A DNA stretch of 64,000 nt from NCBI RefSeq assembly GCF_025960875.1, contig NZ_JAODLR010000004.1, positions 248,001-312,000 of the forward strand, given 5' to 3'. The position numbers were made by a program, and so were the translations under genes. Source of the DNA: Crystallibacter permensis. Lineage in GTDB: Bacteria; Actinomycetota; Actinomycetes; Actinomycetales; Micrococcaceae. The notes under the pieces are model-generated. The model ran no database searches, was not told the DNA's origin, and worked only from the letters and a program-made list of their open reading frames with translations. Below are positions 1 to 8,388 of the stretch, piece by piece (position 1 is the first letter of the stretch; the number at the start of each line of letters is the position of its first letter).

Positions 1-556
1 GGACCGTCAGCGAGATTACCGCGGCCACGAGGAATGCACCCGCGCCCAGCCAGTAGGCGCCGGAGGTTCCGGCCAAACCAATAACGACGGCGCCGCCGAA
101 CGGACCGAGGAACATCCCGATCCGGTGCACGCCGCCGAGGGTGGACAGCGCACGGGCCCGGAAATGTACCGGCACGGCCTCGCTCAGGTACGACTGCCGG
201 GCCAGCAGGAAAACGGCTCCGCCCATGCCGATCAGGAAGACGGCCAGCGCGAAAATTGTGATGTTTGGTGCCACCACCGCCAGGAACATCGCGGCTGCAC
301 ACCACAGCGACGCCGCCACCAGCGCCCACTTCTCGCCGAACCGTGCGGTGAGCATCGACGCCGGGATGTTGGTCACCAGCGAACCGACGCCGAGCAGCGT
401 AACCATCAGCGCGGCAAGAGCCACGGTAGCCCCGAGGTCTCTGGCGCTCAGGGCCACCACCGGCAGAATGGCTCCCTGACCTACTCCGTAGAGCAGGGAC
501 GGGCCATAGGCCGGCACGGCAATCCGGCGCAGGCTGAAACTCTCTTCGGACCTCAG
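1..556 (-). CDS. MFS transporter, N-terminal part (cut by window edge)
   Basis: About 185 residues of a major facilitator superfamily transporter; the C-terminal half lies outside the window. The frame shows alternating hydrophobic helices (for example GVGQGAILPVVAL and ITIFALAVFLIGMGG) and an MFS-like loop between helices 2 and 3 (NIPASMLTARFGEKW). No ATG, GTG or TTG lies in frame near the amino end. The best start is a CTG at 556-554, seven bases after a perfect AAGGAG (569-564) that overlaps the TAA of the upstream hydrolase gene. The gene is therefore probably co-transcribed with that hydrolase. The substrate cannot be told from this part. Confidence 0.75.
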   Translation of the reverse strand, partial: MRSEESFSLRRIAVPAYGPSLLYGVGQGAILPVVALSARDLGATVALAALMVTLLGVGSLVTNIPASMLTARFGEKWALVAASLWCAAAMFLAVVAPNITIFALAVFLIGMGGAVFLLARQSYLSEAVPVHFRARALSTLGGVHRIGMFLGPFGGAVVIGLAGTSGAYWLGAGAFLVAAVISLTV

Positions 557-567
557 CTCAGCACTCC

Positions 568-1401
568 TTAACGGGGTGCGTGTTTCAGACGCGTGAGCAG
601 CGCCCGCGACTGGAGCGGCCCATACGGCAGGATCGGTATCGCTTTTGTGGTGTCCGCGGGCGTGTCCCTGCTGGCCTGCTCACCCATCCGGACAGCCAGC
701 GACATGGTCTCCCACATACTCTTGACGAAAGCATCGCTGACCGTCTGCCCGTGGCCAGGCACCAGCACATCGTATTCGTGGCGCAGGCCGGAGATCTTGC
801 GGAGTGTTTCCACCCAGTCGCGCGGGTAGGAATCCTCGAACGCGGGATTCGCGCCCTGCTCCACCAGGTCGCCGGCGAAGAGGGTTGACGGCGTACCCAC
901 CAGCAAATCGCCGTCGGTATGGCCACGGCCCAGGTAGAACAGCTTGACCGGCATGTCGCCGAGGTTCACGGTGACTTCGGTATCCACCGGCTTGGTCGGG
1001 ACACGGATGCGGGTGTGCTCCCCGGTCCCCTCGGCCATTTCGGGCTCGGTTTCCGCTACCTGCTCGCGCTGGAGCGAGGCAGTCTCAGCCATATCGTGTG
1101 CGCAGTTGCGGTGCGCATAAAAGTCATGGACGCCGTTGTCCGCGAAGAAGGCGTTGCCGAAGATATGGTCGAAATGCGAATGGGTGTTGACCACCACCAG
1201 CGGCAGCTTCGTTAGGGACCTGACCGCCTTGTAGATCTGCCGTGCCTGCCGCGGGCCTGCCCCGGTGTCGATGACCATGGCTTTTTGCTTCCCGATCACC
1301 AGGCCGCTATTGAGCAAGTAGCTCCGCGTTCGGATGACATAGTTTCCCGGTGCCACCTGAACGTGCTCGGCCTTGTCCTCGGTTTGCACGGTCTCGCTCA
1401 T
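568..1401 (-). CDS. MBL-fold metallo-hydrolase
   Basis: A 277-residue protein of the metallo-beta-lactamase fold. It has the zinc-binding signature HSHFDH (in NTHSHFDHIFGN), a later GRGHTDGD histidine, the AGDLVE aspartate and a C-terminal VPGHG histidine, so both metal sites look intact. No signal peptide is seen, so it is probably cytoplasmic. AGGAGG stands ten bases before the ATG. The substrate is unknown; proteins of this fold include lactonases, glyoxalase II and lactamase-like hydrolases. The MFS gene follows almost directly and may export or import a related compound. Confidence 0.85.
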   Translation of the reverse strand: MSETVQTEDKAEHVQVAPGNYVIRTRSYLLNSGLVIGKQKAMVIDTGAGPRQARQIYKAVRSLTKLPLVVVNTHSHFDHIFGNAFFADNGVHDFYAHRNCAHDMAETASLQREQVAETEPEMAEGTGEHTRIRVPTKPVDTEVTVNLGDMPVKLFYLGRGHTDGDLLVGTPSTLFAGDLVEQGANPAFEDSYPRDWVETLRKISGLRHEYDVLVPGHGQTVSDAFVKSMWETMSLAVRMGEQASRDTPADTTKAIPILPYGPLQSRALLTRLKHAPR

Positions 1402-1564
1402 GCCGGCCTTTCCTCCTGGATCCGTTCCCAGGACGCAGCGTCATTGCGCGTCCAACCACTACCGTATCGCGGTGGGCGGGAAGGAAGCAGTCACAGACCG
1501 GATAGCGCGTAACCGAACAGCCTCACTCCGTTGGGATGAGAACGAAAACCGATTTACTGGTCCT

Positions 1565-1771
1565 TTAGTCCCACATGTACCCTTCGTGGATCTCGTCAAA
1601 GGGGATGCGCTGGTCAACCATTGCCTGGACGTGGTGCGACCCCGCGCCACGGATCAGAATCCCATGGTCGCCTTCCGCCACAGACTCCAGAAATACCGGA
1701 CGAATGGCGTCTGCCTCAGCAGCACTCAGTCCGGCCAAATACAGTTCGTAGGCCTCAGGAAGAGCTTTCAT
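1565..1771 (-). CDS. small hypothetical protein (68 aa)
   Basis: A 68-residue acidic soluble protein beginning MKALPEAYEL and ending EIHEGYMWD, with no membrane segment and no motif I recognise. A much longer frame runs through it upstream, but the basic, Ser/Arg-rich part is only a shadow of the HNH gene on the other strand. The ATG at 1771 is chosen because the protein changes abruptly there to a normal composition. It is transcribed divergently from the HNH gene. Function unknown. Confidence 0.55.
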   Translation of the reverse strand: MKALPEAYELYLAGLSAAEADAIRPVFLESVAEGDHGILIRGAGSHHVQAMVDQRIPFDEIHEGYMWD

Positions 1772-1967
1772 GTCACAAGGGTAGCCCGGGCAATGTCGGC
1801 GGTACAGGGATATGTACGGTCGAGGTTCGGGCCGCCACTGGGTGGTGCCCTGCGAGCCTTCACCTGGCCAACAGCCCGGCATTCCCCTACCTATCACCAC
1901 CTTTCTGGTTATCCACCGCTGGACTAAACTCTTGTGCGCTTCATCACACCACCGTAGAATCGAATGC

Positions 1968-3647
1968 ATGTTCGAGTCAATCGTTCCAGCAGAAATGGAT
2001 CCGGTAAAGCCGGTTCCCGGTGATCCGGGTGCAGCACTGGTCCGCGCCGCGATTCTGGAACTGGCGGACATGGACCAGGACGTCTCCGAAGGGGTGCGGA
2101 TCGACCGGATCGCCGCGCTGGAGGAACTTAAAGCCGCCGCGGCTGCCGCGCAGGCACGCGAGACGGAAGCGTTTGTTGCCTCCCGCCGGGAAACCCGGGC
2201 CGCGGCCGGGGTCGCGGCGGAGAAGCGGAGCCGGGGCCTCGCGAAGGAGATCGGTCTGGCACGCAAGGACTCCCCGAACAGGGGCGGCAAGCACCTGGGC
2301 ATCGCCACCACGCTGATCAGGGAAATGCCGCACACGTATACAGCGCTGGCCGAGGGCCGGCTGAACGAGTGGCGGGCGACCATCCTGGTCCGCGAAACCG
2401 CGTGCCTGAGCGTGGAAGACCGCCGCCGCGTAGACGCCGAATTGTGTTCGGATCCGAAGACGCTGCGCGGCTGCGGGGACAAACAGATCGGGGCGATGGC
2501 GAAGCAGGCCGCGCTGCGCCTGGACCCGCACTCGGTGGTCCGGCGGGCCGCGAAAGCCGAAACGGAACGCCATGTGTCCTGCCGTCCGGCGCCGGACACC
2601 ATGGCCCAGGTGTCCTGCCTGGTGCCGGTGGTGCGGGGCGTGGCCGTCCTCGCCGCCCTGACCAAGGAAGCCGACCGGTTGAAGGCACAGGGCGACGAAC
2701 GCTCCCGGGGCCAACTGATGGCCGACATCTTCGTCGAACGCGTCACCGGCCAGCCGGCCGAGAATGCCGCAAAAATCGAGATCCAACTGGTCATGACCGA
2801 CCGCACCCTGTTCCAGGGCGACTCCGAACCGGCACACCTGGCCGGGTACGGCATCGTCCCCGCCCAGTGGGCCCGCGACCTGCTCCGCACCGAAGACACC
2901 GACACCGACGACACGAACGGCAGCACCGGAACGGACAGCATCGACGCCGGGAACGGCAGCACAGATCACCCCGCGGTCGGCAATCCGGTAAAGGGTGCCG
3001 AGGAGGACAAGATCGTTGCCGGCGCAGCGGATGCCGCCAACGGGAACGGTGCTACCGGTTCCGGCCCACCAGGGGCAGCCGAAGCGATACCGGGCGCTGA
3101 TGCAGAAATCGGCAAGGGCAACACGGGCGCTACTGGTACGGCGACAGGGCCTCCCGGCTCGAAGCGAAGAAACTCCGCCGATGCTGGCGAGGTAGAAGTG
3201 TGGGTCCGCGGACTTTACACGGCGCCGGTTACCGGGCAGTTGCTCGGCATGGATTCGCGGGCAAGGTTGATGCCCGCCGGAATGCAGCGGATGATCCAGG
3301 CCAGGGACCAGCTCTGCCGCACACCCTGGTGCGATGCGCCGATCCGCCACCACGACCACGTCGTGCCCTGGCGCGACGCCGGGGCGACCAGCGAGGTCAA
3401 CGGGCAAGGGCTTTGTGAAGCGTGTAACCTGGCGAAGGAAACCGACGGCTGGTACGCCCAAAGAGTCCCCGGACCGCGGCACACCGTCGAAACGACCACC
3501 CCGACCGGACACACCTACGTGTCAACCGCACCAGCCCTACCCGGCACCCCACCGGCGACGGAACAGGCGGACGAGCCACTGGAGCCGTTGTCAGTCTTCG
3601 AGCAGGCGCTGGGCGGCATCGACTTCATCTACCGCCAAGCAGCCTGA
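1968..3647 (+). CDS. DUF222 / HNH endonuclease-domain protein
   Basis: A 559-residue protein of the family common in many copies in Micrococcales genomes: an N-terminal helical DUF222 region (about residues 15-300) and a C-terminal HNH nuclease domain (residues 446-495). The HNH part has a CRTPWC zinc pair, the RHHDHVVPW histidines and a CEAC pair, so it looks complete. Residues 309-407 are a low-complexity Asp/Gly/Asn/Thr/Ala-rich linker, longer than I would expect. A TAGAAT -10 box (1955-1960) ends seven bases before the ATG and no Shine-Dalgarno is seen, so the mRNA is probably leaderless. The biological role of the family is not established. Confidence 0.85.
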   Translation: MFESIVPAEMDPVKPVPGDPGAALVRAAILELADMDQDVSEGVRIDRIAALEELKAAAAAAQARETEAFVASRRETRAAAGVAAEKRSRGLAKEIGLARKDSPNRGGKHLGIATTLIREMPHTYTALAEGRLNEWRATILVRETACLSVEDRRRVDAELCSDPKTLRGCGDKQIGAMAKQAALRLDPHSVVRRAAKAETERHVSCRPAPDTMAQVSCLVPVVRGVAVLAALTKEADRLKAQGDERSRGQLMADIFVERVTGQPAENAAKIEIQLVMTDRTLFQGDSEPAHLAGYGIVPAQWARDLLRTEDTDTDDTNGSTGTDSIDAGNGSTDHPAVGNPVKGAEEDKIVAGAADAANGNGATGSGPPGAAEAIPGADAEIGKGNTGATGTATGPPGSKRRNSADAGEVEVWVRGLYTAPVTGQLLGMDSRARLMPAGMQRMIQARDQLCRTPWCDAPIRHHDHVVPWRDAGATSEVNGQGLCEACNLAKETDGWYAQRVPGPRHTVETTTPTGHTYVSTAPALPGTPPATEQADEPLEPLSVFEQALGGIDFIYRQAA

Positions 3648-3661
3648 CAGCAACGGCAAAG

Positions 3662-5236
3662 TCAGAGATCGGCGAGAACCGTTCCCGGGCTTTCAATAGC
3701 ATCCGCAACATACCGGAGGAAACCGCCAGCTGTGCCACCGTCGCAAACGCGGTGATCGAAGGCCAGGCTCAGCTCTGTGACTTTACGGACCGCCAACTGT
3801 CCATCGACGACCCACGGCTTATCAATGATCCGGCCAACCCCAAGGATGGCCACTTCCGGATAATTGATGATGGCTGCGCTGCCGTCTACTCCAAAGACTC
3901 CGTAGTTGTTCAGCGTAAAGGTTCCGCTGGTCAGTTCTGCCGGAGTGGCTTTGCCCTCGCGTGCGACGGCAGCCAGTCGGCGAATCTCGGCATCCAGTTC
4001 GCGGGCACTGAGCTTATCGGCACCCCGGATGCTGGGGACCATCAGCCCACGCTCCGTTTGTGCCGCGAAGCCGAGGTTTACGCCGTCAAAGCCAACAATC
4101 TCGTCGTTTTCCAGACGGGTATTTAGTTCAGGGAACTTGGCCAAGCCTGCGGTGACAAAACGCGCGATGAAGGCCAGGAGACCCGGAGTGCTGTCCGGAT
4201 CCCGTTTCTTCAACGCGGCACGCATCTCAAGCAGCGCGGTGGCGTCTACGTCTACCCATACTGTGGCTTCCGGGATCTCCCGCCGGCTCTGCGACATGGC
4301 TGCAGCTACCGTCTTCCGGACGCCCTTCATGGGCGTGCGGGTAGCGATCCCAAGTCCAGTGCGTGCATCGGTCTCAGCGCCGGCGTCGGCCACAGAGGTG
4401 GAAGCTGCGTCGGCCGATCCCACCGCGGTCCGGCTTCCGCTTGAGCCTGCGAGCGCAGCTTCAACGTCCCGACGCAGGATCAGCCCGCCGGGGCCCGAGC
4501 CCTGCATCTCGGAAATACTCAATCCACCGTCCCGCGCCAGTTTGCGCACCAGCGGTGAGACCACTTGCGGCGCCAGACCAATAGGTGCCGATCCGTTGGA
4601 CGGCGCGGCAGTTGCCGGAGCACCTGGTTCGCCGGCTTCGGCCGATCGCACGGCCTGGGCTACAGCGGCCCGAGGCGCCCGATCGGGCGCTGCGGCAACA
4701 GCCGGTGCGGAGGCGGAGACAGTCCTCGGCTCAGCCACCGGAGCGGCTGTCCCGGCCCGCGCGCCAGGGCTCCCCTTTGGCCGACGGGTACGCCTGGCGC
4801 CGCCGTGGCCGCCAGGGGTTCCATAGCCGATGAGGACGTTTCCGGATCCGCTTTCTTCGGCCGGCTCAGCAGGCTCAGCCGGGGCTTGGAGGCCGGCCCG
4901 TTTCTCGTTCCGATACGCTTCCGCGTCGGGGTGTGCTTCGGCAGCGCGTGCACTGCCGGCAGCTGAAGTGGAACCTCCAGCCGGCCCGGCAGAACCTGCG
5001 GCGTCGACGGAAATCAACGGTTTGCCAACATCAATGGTTTCCCCTGCCGCCCCGTGAAGCTCGGCAACAGTGCCGGCATACGGACTGGGTACTTCCACCA
5101 TGGACTTGGCGGTTTCGACTTCGGCGATCGGCTGGTCGACCCTGATTTCATCGCCTACGTTGACGAGCCAGTTGACCAGCTCGGCATCGGTCAGTCCCTC
5201 GCCCAGATCCGGAAGGTTGAATATCTGACGTGACAT
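3662..5236 (-). CDS. bkdC: 2-oxoacid dehydrogenase E2 acyltransferase
   Basis: A 524-residue dihydrolipoamide acyltransferase, the core of a 2-oxoacid dehydrogenase complex. In order: a lipoyl domain (1-80, lipoylated Lys44 in ETAKSMVEV), a long Ala/Pro linker, a peripheral-subunit-binding domain (about 225-265, VSPLVRKLARDGGL) and the catalytic domain, with His495 and Asp499 in DHRVCDGGT. It is the last gene of the E1 alpha-E1 beta-E2 operon and starts two bases after the E1 beta stop; GGGAGG precedes it. The Lrp neighbour and the E1 sequences favour branched-chain oxoacids, but pyruvate is not excluded. No E3 gene is in the operon, so E3 must be shared from elsewhere. Confidence 0.85.
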   Translation of the reverse strand: MSRQIFNLPDLGEGLTDAELVNWLVNVGDEIRVDQPIAEVETAKSMVEVPSPYAGTVAELHGAAGETIDVGKPLISVDAAGSAGPAGGSTSAAGSARAAEAHPDAEAYRNEKRAGLQAPAEPAEPAEESGSGNVLIGYGTPGGHGGARRTRRPKGSPGARAGTAAPVAEPRTVSASAPAVAAAPDRAPRAAVAQAVRSAEAGEPGAPATAAPSNGSAPIGLAPQVVSPLVRKLARDGGLSISEMQGSGPGGLILRRDVEAALAGSSGSRTAVGSADAASTSVADAGAETDARTGLGIATRTPMKGVRKTVAAAMSQSRREIPEATVWVDVDATALLEMRAALKKRDPDSTPGLLAFIARFVTAGLAKFPELNTRLENDEIVGFDGVNLGFAAQTERGLMVPSIRGADKLSARELDAEIRRLAAVAREGKATPAELTSGTFTLNNYGVFGVDGSAAIINYPEVAILGVGRIIDKPWVVDGQLAVRKVTELSLAFDHRVCDGGTAGGFLRYVADAIESPGTVLADL

Positions 5237-5238
5237 GA

Positions 5239-6231
5239 TTATGCGTCCTCCCACTGAAGATCATCCACGGCGTCCAGGATGCGGTCCACGCTGGGCAGGT
5301 AGAACTGCTCCAACTTCGGCGCCGGGTAAGGAATGTCAAAGCCGGTGACGCGCAGAACCGGTGCTGCCAGCGAGTGGAAGCAGCGTTCCTGCACCCGGGC
5401 CACGATTTCCGAGGCCACGGAGGCAAAGCCCGGTGCCTCGGCGATCACGACGGCGCGCCCCGTCTTACGCACGGATGCCGCCACGGTTTCGTCGTCGAAA
5501 GGAACGATGGAACGCACGTCGATGACCTCCAGCGACCGGCCTTCTTCGGCAGCGGCGGCTGCGGCATTCATCGCGGTGGACACTGAAGGACCGTAGGCAA
5601 TCAGCGTGGCGTCGCTGCCTTCGCGCGCAACGACAGCACGTCCGAAGGAGCCGACTGATTCGCGCAGGGACTCCAGTTCGAGGTCTTCCTTGGACCAATA
5701 CAGCTTCTTTGGCTCCAGGAAAACCACTGGGTCCGGGTGGCGGATGGCCTCGCGGAGCATTGTGTAGGCGTCCTGCACGGTCGCCGGCGCCACCACCGTC
5801 AGCCCGGGCGTGTGTGCATAGTAGGACTCGGAGGAGTCACAATGGTGTTCCACGCCGCCGATGCCGCCCGCGTACGGAATGCGGATAACCATCGGCAGCT
5901 TGACCTTGCCCTTGGTCCGGTTCGGCATCTTGGCGACGTGCGAAACGACCTGCTCAAAGGCAGGGTAGGCAAAGGCATCGAACTGCATCTCCACCACCGG
6001 ACGCAGCCCGTTCATCGCCATGCCGATGGCCATGCCCATAATGCCGGACTCGGCCAGCGGCGTGTCGAAGCAACGCTCCTCACCGAAGCGTGCCGTCAGT
6101 CCATCGGTGATCCGGAAGACGCCGCCGAGAGGGCCTACATCTTCACCAAATACGACGACGGTCGAATCCGATTCCATCTCATCGGCCAGTGCCGTGTTCA
6201 GCGCCTTGGCAAACGTCAGTGTTGTGCTCAT
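5239..6231 (-). CDS. bkdB: 2-oxoacid dehydrogenase E1 beta subunit
   Basis: A 330-residue transketolase-like beta subunit of the thiamine-diphosphate decarboxylase. It opens with the family's MSTTLTFAKALNTALADEM, then GEDVGPLGGVFRIT, and carries IPYAGGIGGVEHHCDS and an intact C-terminal transketolase domain (FDIPYPAPKLEQFYLP). GGAGG lies about nine bases before the ATG. It is 25 bases downstream of E1 alpha and two bases upstream of E2, so the three are one operon. It pairs with E1 alpha as an alpha2-beta2 heterotetramer. Assignment to branched-chain rather than pyruvate substrates rests on context. Confidence 0.87.
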   Translation of the reverse strand: MSTTLTFAKALNTALADEMESDSTVVVFGEDVGPLGGVFRITDGLTARFGEERCFDTPLAESGIMGMAIGMAMNGLRPVVEMQFDAFAYPAFEQVVSHVAKMPNRTKGKVKLPMVIRIPYAGGIGGVEHHCDSSESYYAHTPGLTVVAPATVQDAYTMLREAIRHPDPVVFLEPKKLYWSKEDLELESLRESVGSFGRAVVAREGSDATLIAYGPSVSTAMNAAAAAAEEGRSLEVIDVRSIVPFDDETVAASVRKTGRAVVIAEAPGFASVASEIVARVQERCFHSLAAPVLRVTGFDIPYPAPKLEQFYLPSVDRILDAVDDLQWEDA

Positions 6232-6256
6232 GGTGGGGTTCCTCCGGTGGTAGCAG

Positions 6257-7417
6257 CTAGGCCGATTCGCGTGACAGTTCGTCGCGCAGCTTGGCCGCCT
6301 GTTCGTGCAGCTGGCTGGTCTTTTCGGTGAATACGTAGCGGAACAGGTCTTCCGGATCCACCTCGGACTCGGCGTTCAGCCCGTCCCGCATTGCGGCTGC
6401 CACGGTCTCCGCCTTCTCGGCAATATTCTTTTCCACTGCTTCGTCCAGCAGGTTGAGGTCAGTCAGATAGGTGCGCATACGTTTGATCGGATCCTTCGGC
6501 ACCCACTGCTGGACCTCGTCGTCTTCGCGGTAGCGGGTGGCATCGTCCGCGTTGGTGTGGGATTGCATGCGGTAGGTGTGTGCTTCCACCAAGGCCGGCC
6601 CGCCGCCGTCCCGTGCCCGCTCGACGGCCTTGCCCAGGACGGACAGCAGTGCGGCGAGGTCATTGCCGTCGACCCGCTCCCCGGGCATGCCGTAACCGAT
6701 GGCTTTGTGAGCCAACGACGGCGCCACGGTCTGGTGGTGCAACGGCACGGAGATGGCGTACTCGTTGTTCTGGACGAAGAACACCACCGGAACGTGGAAG
6801 ACGGCGGCAAAGTTCAGTGCCTCGTGGAAGTCGCCTTCGCTGGTTGCGCCGTCGCCGCACATGGCGACTACAACGGTGTTCTCGCCTTTGAGCTTGGCCG
6901 CGTGGGCCACTCCGACGGCGTGCAGCAACTGGGTGGCCAGCGGCGTGGCCTGGATGGACACATTATGTTCGTACGGGTCGTACCCGCTGTGCCAGTCGCC
7001 ACGCAGCAGGGTGAACGCCTGGATGGGATCCACGCCCCGGGCCAGCACAGTGACGGTGTCGCGGTACGTTGGGAAGAGCCAGTCCTGCTTGTCGATGCAG
7101 ACGGCTGCCGCAACCTGGCAGGCTTCCTGGCCATGCGAGGACGGATAAACGGCCATGCGGCCCTGGCGCACCAGCGCATTGGCCTGGTCATTGACTCGGC
7201 GACCGACCACGAGTTCGCGGTAGGCAGCCAGCAGTGCTCCGCCATCGGGCAGGGGGTATTTGTCGTTGTGGACGTGGCGGCCGTCCGGATCCACCAGCTG
7301 GACCGGCTGCCCGGACGGCAGCATGTAGGACTCGGCGGTTGCCTGCTGATCCAGGTCTGAACGGCGGGAGGGGTCCTGCATCGATCCCTCGAGCGGGTTT
7401 CCGGTTGAGATAGTCAT
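6257..7417 (-). CDS. bkdA: 2-oxoacid dehydrogenase E1 alpha subunit
   Basis: A 386-residue E1 alpha subunit that binds thiamine diphosphate and decarboxylates a 2-oxoacid. The ThDP motif is seen as GDGATSEGDFHEALNFA followed by QNNEYAIS, and the phosphorylation-loop region has YRMQSHTNADDATRYR. I chose the ATG at 7417, six bases after GGGAG; an in-frame GTG at 7474 would add 19 residues but has no ribosome binding site. The long N-terminal extension before the core fits bacterial branched-chain (Bkd) enzymes. It is the first gene of the operon and diverges from an Lrp-family gene, the usual arrangement for bkd clusters. Confidence 0.85.
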   Translation of the reverse strand: MTISTGNPLEGSMQDPSRRSDLDQQATAESYMLPSGQPVQLVDPDGRHVHNDKYPLPDGGALLAAYRELVVGRRVNDQANALVRQGRMAVYPSSHGQEACQVAAAVCIDKQDWLFPTYRDTVTVLARGVDPIQAFTLLRGDWHSGYDPYEHNVSIQATPLATQLLHAVGVAHAAKLKGENTVVVAMCGDGATSEGDFHEALNFAAVFHVPVVFFVQNNEYAISVPLHHQTVAPSLAHKAIGYGMPGERVDGNDLAALLSVLGKAVERARDGGGPALVEAHTYRMQSHTNADDATRYREDDEVQQWVPKDPIKRMRTYLTDLNLLDEAVEKNIAEKAETVAAAMRDGLNAESEVDPEDLFRYVFTEKTSQLHEQAAKLRDELSRESA

Positions 7418-7529
7418 CGTTTGCTCCCTCGAATCCTTCGCATACTGTTGGCCGCCAGCCGGATAATCGTTCACCGCAGCTGTGCCGGAGAGTAGAAACT
7501 GTGTTGCTTTAGTATGCGTTCAGATGACT

Positions 7530-7637
7530 ATTCGTATCCACTTCCAGCAATAATCATGGAATTTTCAATCCAGACACCGTATTCTTGTAGACGAATTGTA
7601 AGTGTGAGCTGACTAACTAAACGAGGTGTAGACGAAT
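7530..7637. promoter_or_regulatory. divergent control region with repeated TGTAGACGAAT boxes
   Basis: The 218-base gap between E1 alpha and the Lrp gene holds an 11-base direct repeat, TGTAGACGAAT, at 7586-7596 and 7627-7637. The second copy covers the start codon of the Lrp gene. The last six bases occur again in inverted form (ATTCGTA) at 7530-7536. Repeat starts are 41 bases apart, close to four helical turns, which suits an Lrp-type octamer wrapping DNA. The role as an operator is inferred. Confidence 0.45.
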
Positions 7638-8088
7638 GACAGATGGCGATTTGCCGAAGCTGGACGACATTGACCGGAAGATCCTGGCCGAGCTCACCCG
7701 CGATGGCCGGTTGTCGGTTACGTCCGTAGCCGAGAATGTGCATATCTCCCGCGCGCACGCGTATTCGCGCATCGCTCGCCTGACCGAAGCCGGAGTCCTG
7801 ACAAAGTTCACGGCGCTGGTGGATCCGATCAAAGCCGGCTTGAAGTCTTCCGCCTACGTGACGCTGAAATTGCGCCAGCATTCCTGGCGCGAACTGCGGG
7901 AAGCGCTGCGAGCCATCCCCGAGGTACACCACATCGCGCTTGTCGGCGGCAACTTTGACGTGATCCTGCTGGTCCGCGCCATCGACAATGTGGACCTGCG
8001 CCGGGTGATTTTCGACCAGATCCAGTCAATGCCTGGGATTCTGGACACGCAGACGTTCCTCGTGTTCGAGGATCTCGACACCCGATGA
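7636..8088 (+). CDS. Lrp/AsnC family transcriptional regulator
   Basis: A 150-residue regulator with an N-terminal AsnC-type helix-turn-helix (DDIDRKILAELTRDGRLSVT, then VHISRAHAYSRIARL) and a C-terminal RAM/Lrp ligand-binding domain (about 70-145). GAGGTG precedes the ATG. It diverges from the E1 alpha-E1 beta-E2 operon and is the likely local regulator, sensing a branched-chain amino acid or oxoacid, as BkdR proteins do. One copy of an 11-base repeat sits on its own start codon, suggesting autoregulation. Confidence 0.88.
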   Translation: MTDGDLPKLDDIDRKILAELTRDGRLSVTSVAENVHISRAHAYSRIARLTEAGVLTKFTALVDPIKAGLKSSAYVTLKLRQHSWRELREALRAIPEVHHIALVGGNFDVILLVRAIDNVDLRRVIFDQIQSMPGILDTQTFLVFEDLDTR

Positions 8089-8133
8089 CAGCCGGGCTGG
8101 GCAAGGACCCCTGCAGCCCGAATTAAACGGCAG

Positions 8134-8158
8134 TGCCGCCGGGTTCTTCCCGGCGGCA
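8134..8158 (+). terminator. hairpin terminator after the Lrp gene
   Basis: A perfect 10-base stem TGCCGCCGGG / CCCGGCGGCA with a five-base loop, 45 bases after the Lrp stop. An outer AACGG/CCGTT pair extends it. There is no long T run. Confidence 0.6.
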
Positions 8159-8388
8159 TCCCGTTAACCATGGTCAGGGCTGATGCGCTCCGACTGCAAC
8201 AGCCTCGCGTCGCGGAACTGCCCTCCCCCATGTGGCCGCAGAAGCGGACCAGCCCTGCCATGCCTTGTGGGTTTCCCCAGCTCGGATCGTTTCATCGGTT
8301 AGAAAATCGGTTTGATAAATTCTCTGCCCGGGAGCATGACATGTCAAGGGTAGGAAGGATGCGGCAGCCCCTATAGGAGAATGGGCTG
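8159..8388. other. non-coding gap between convergent genes
   Basis: Beyond the hairpin this stretch between the Lrp gene and paaG shows no convincing gene. Short frames on both strands lack ribosome binding sites and conserved features. Its end (8364-8389) has a GCAGCCC / GGGCTGC inverted repeat that reaches the paaG stop codon and could help end paa transcription. Confidence 0.4.

Noticed and set aside
7418-7474. GTG at 7474 as start of E1 alpha
   Set aside because: No ribosome binding site precedes it, whereas the ATG at 7417 has GGGAG at six bases. It remains a minor possibility.
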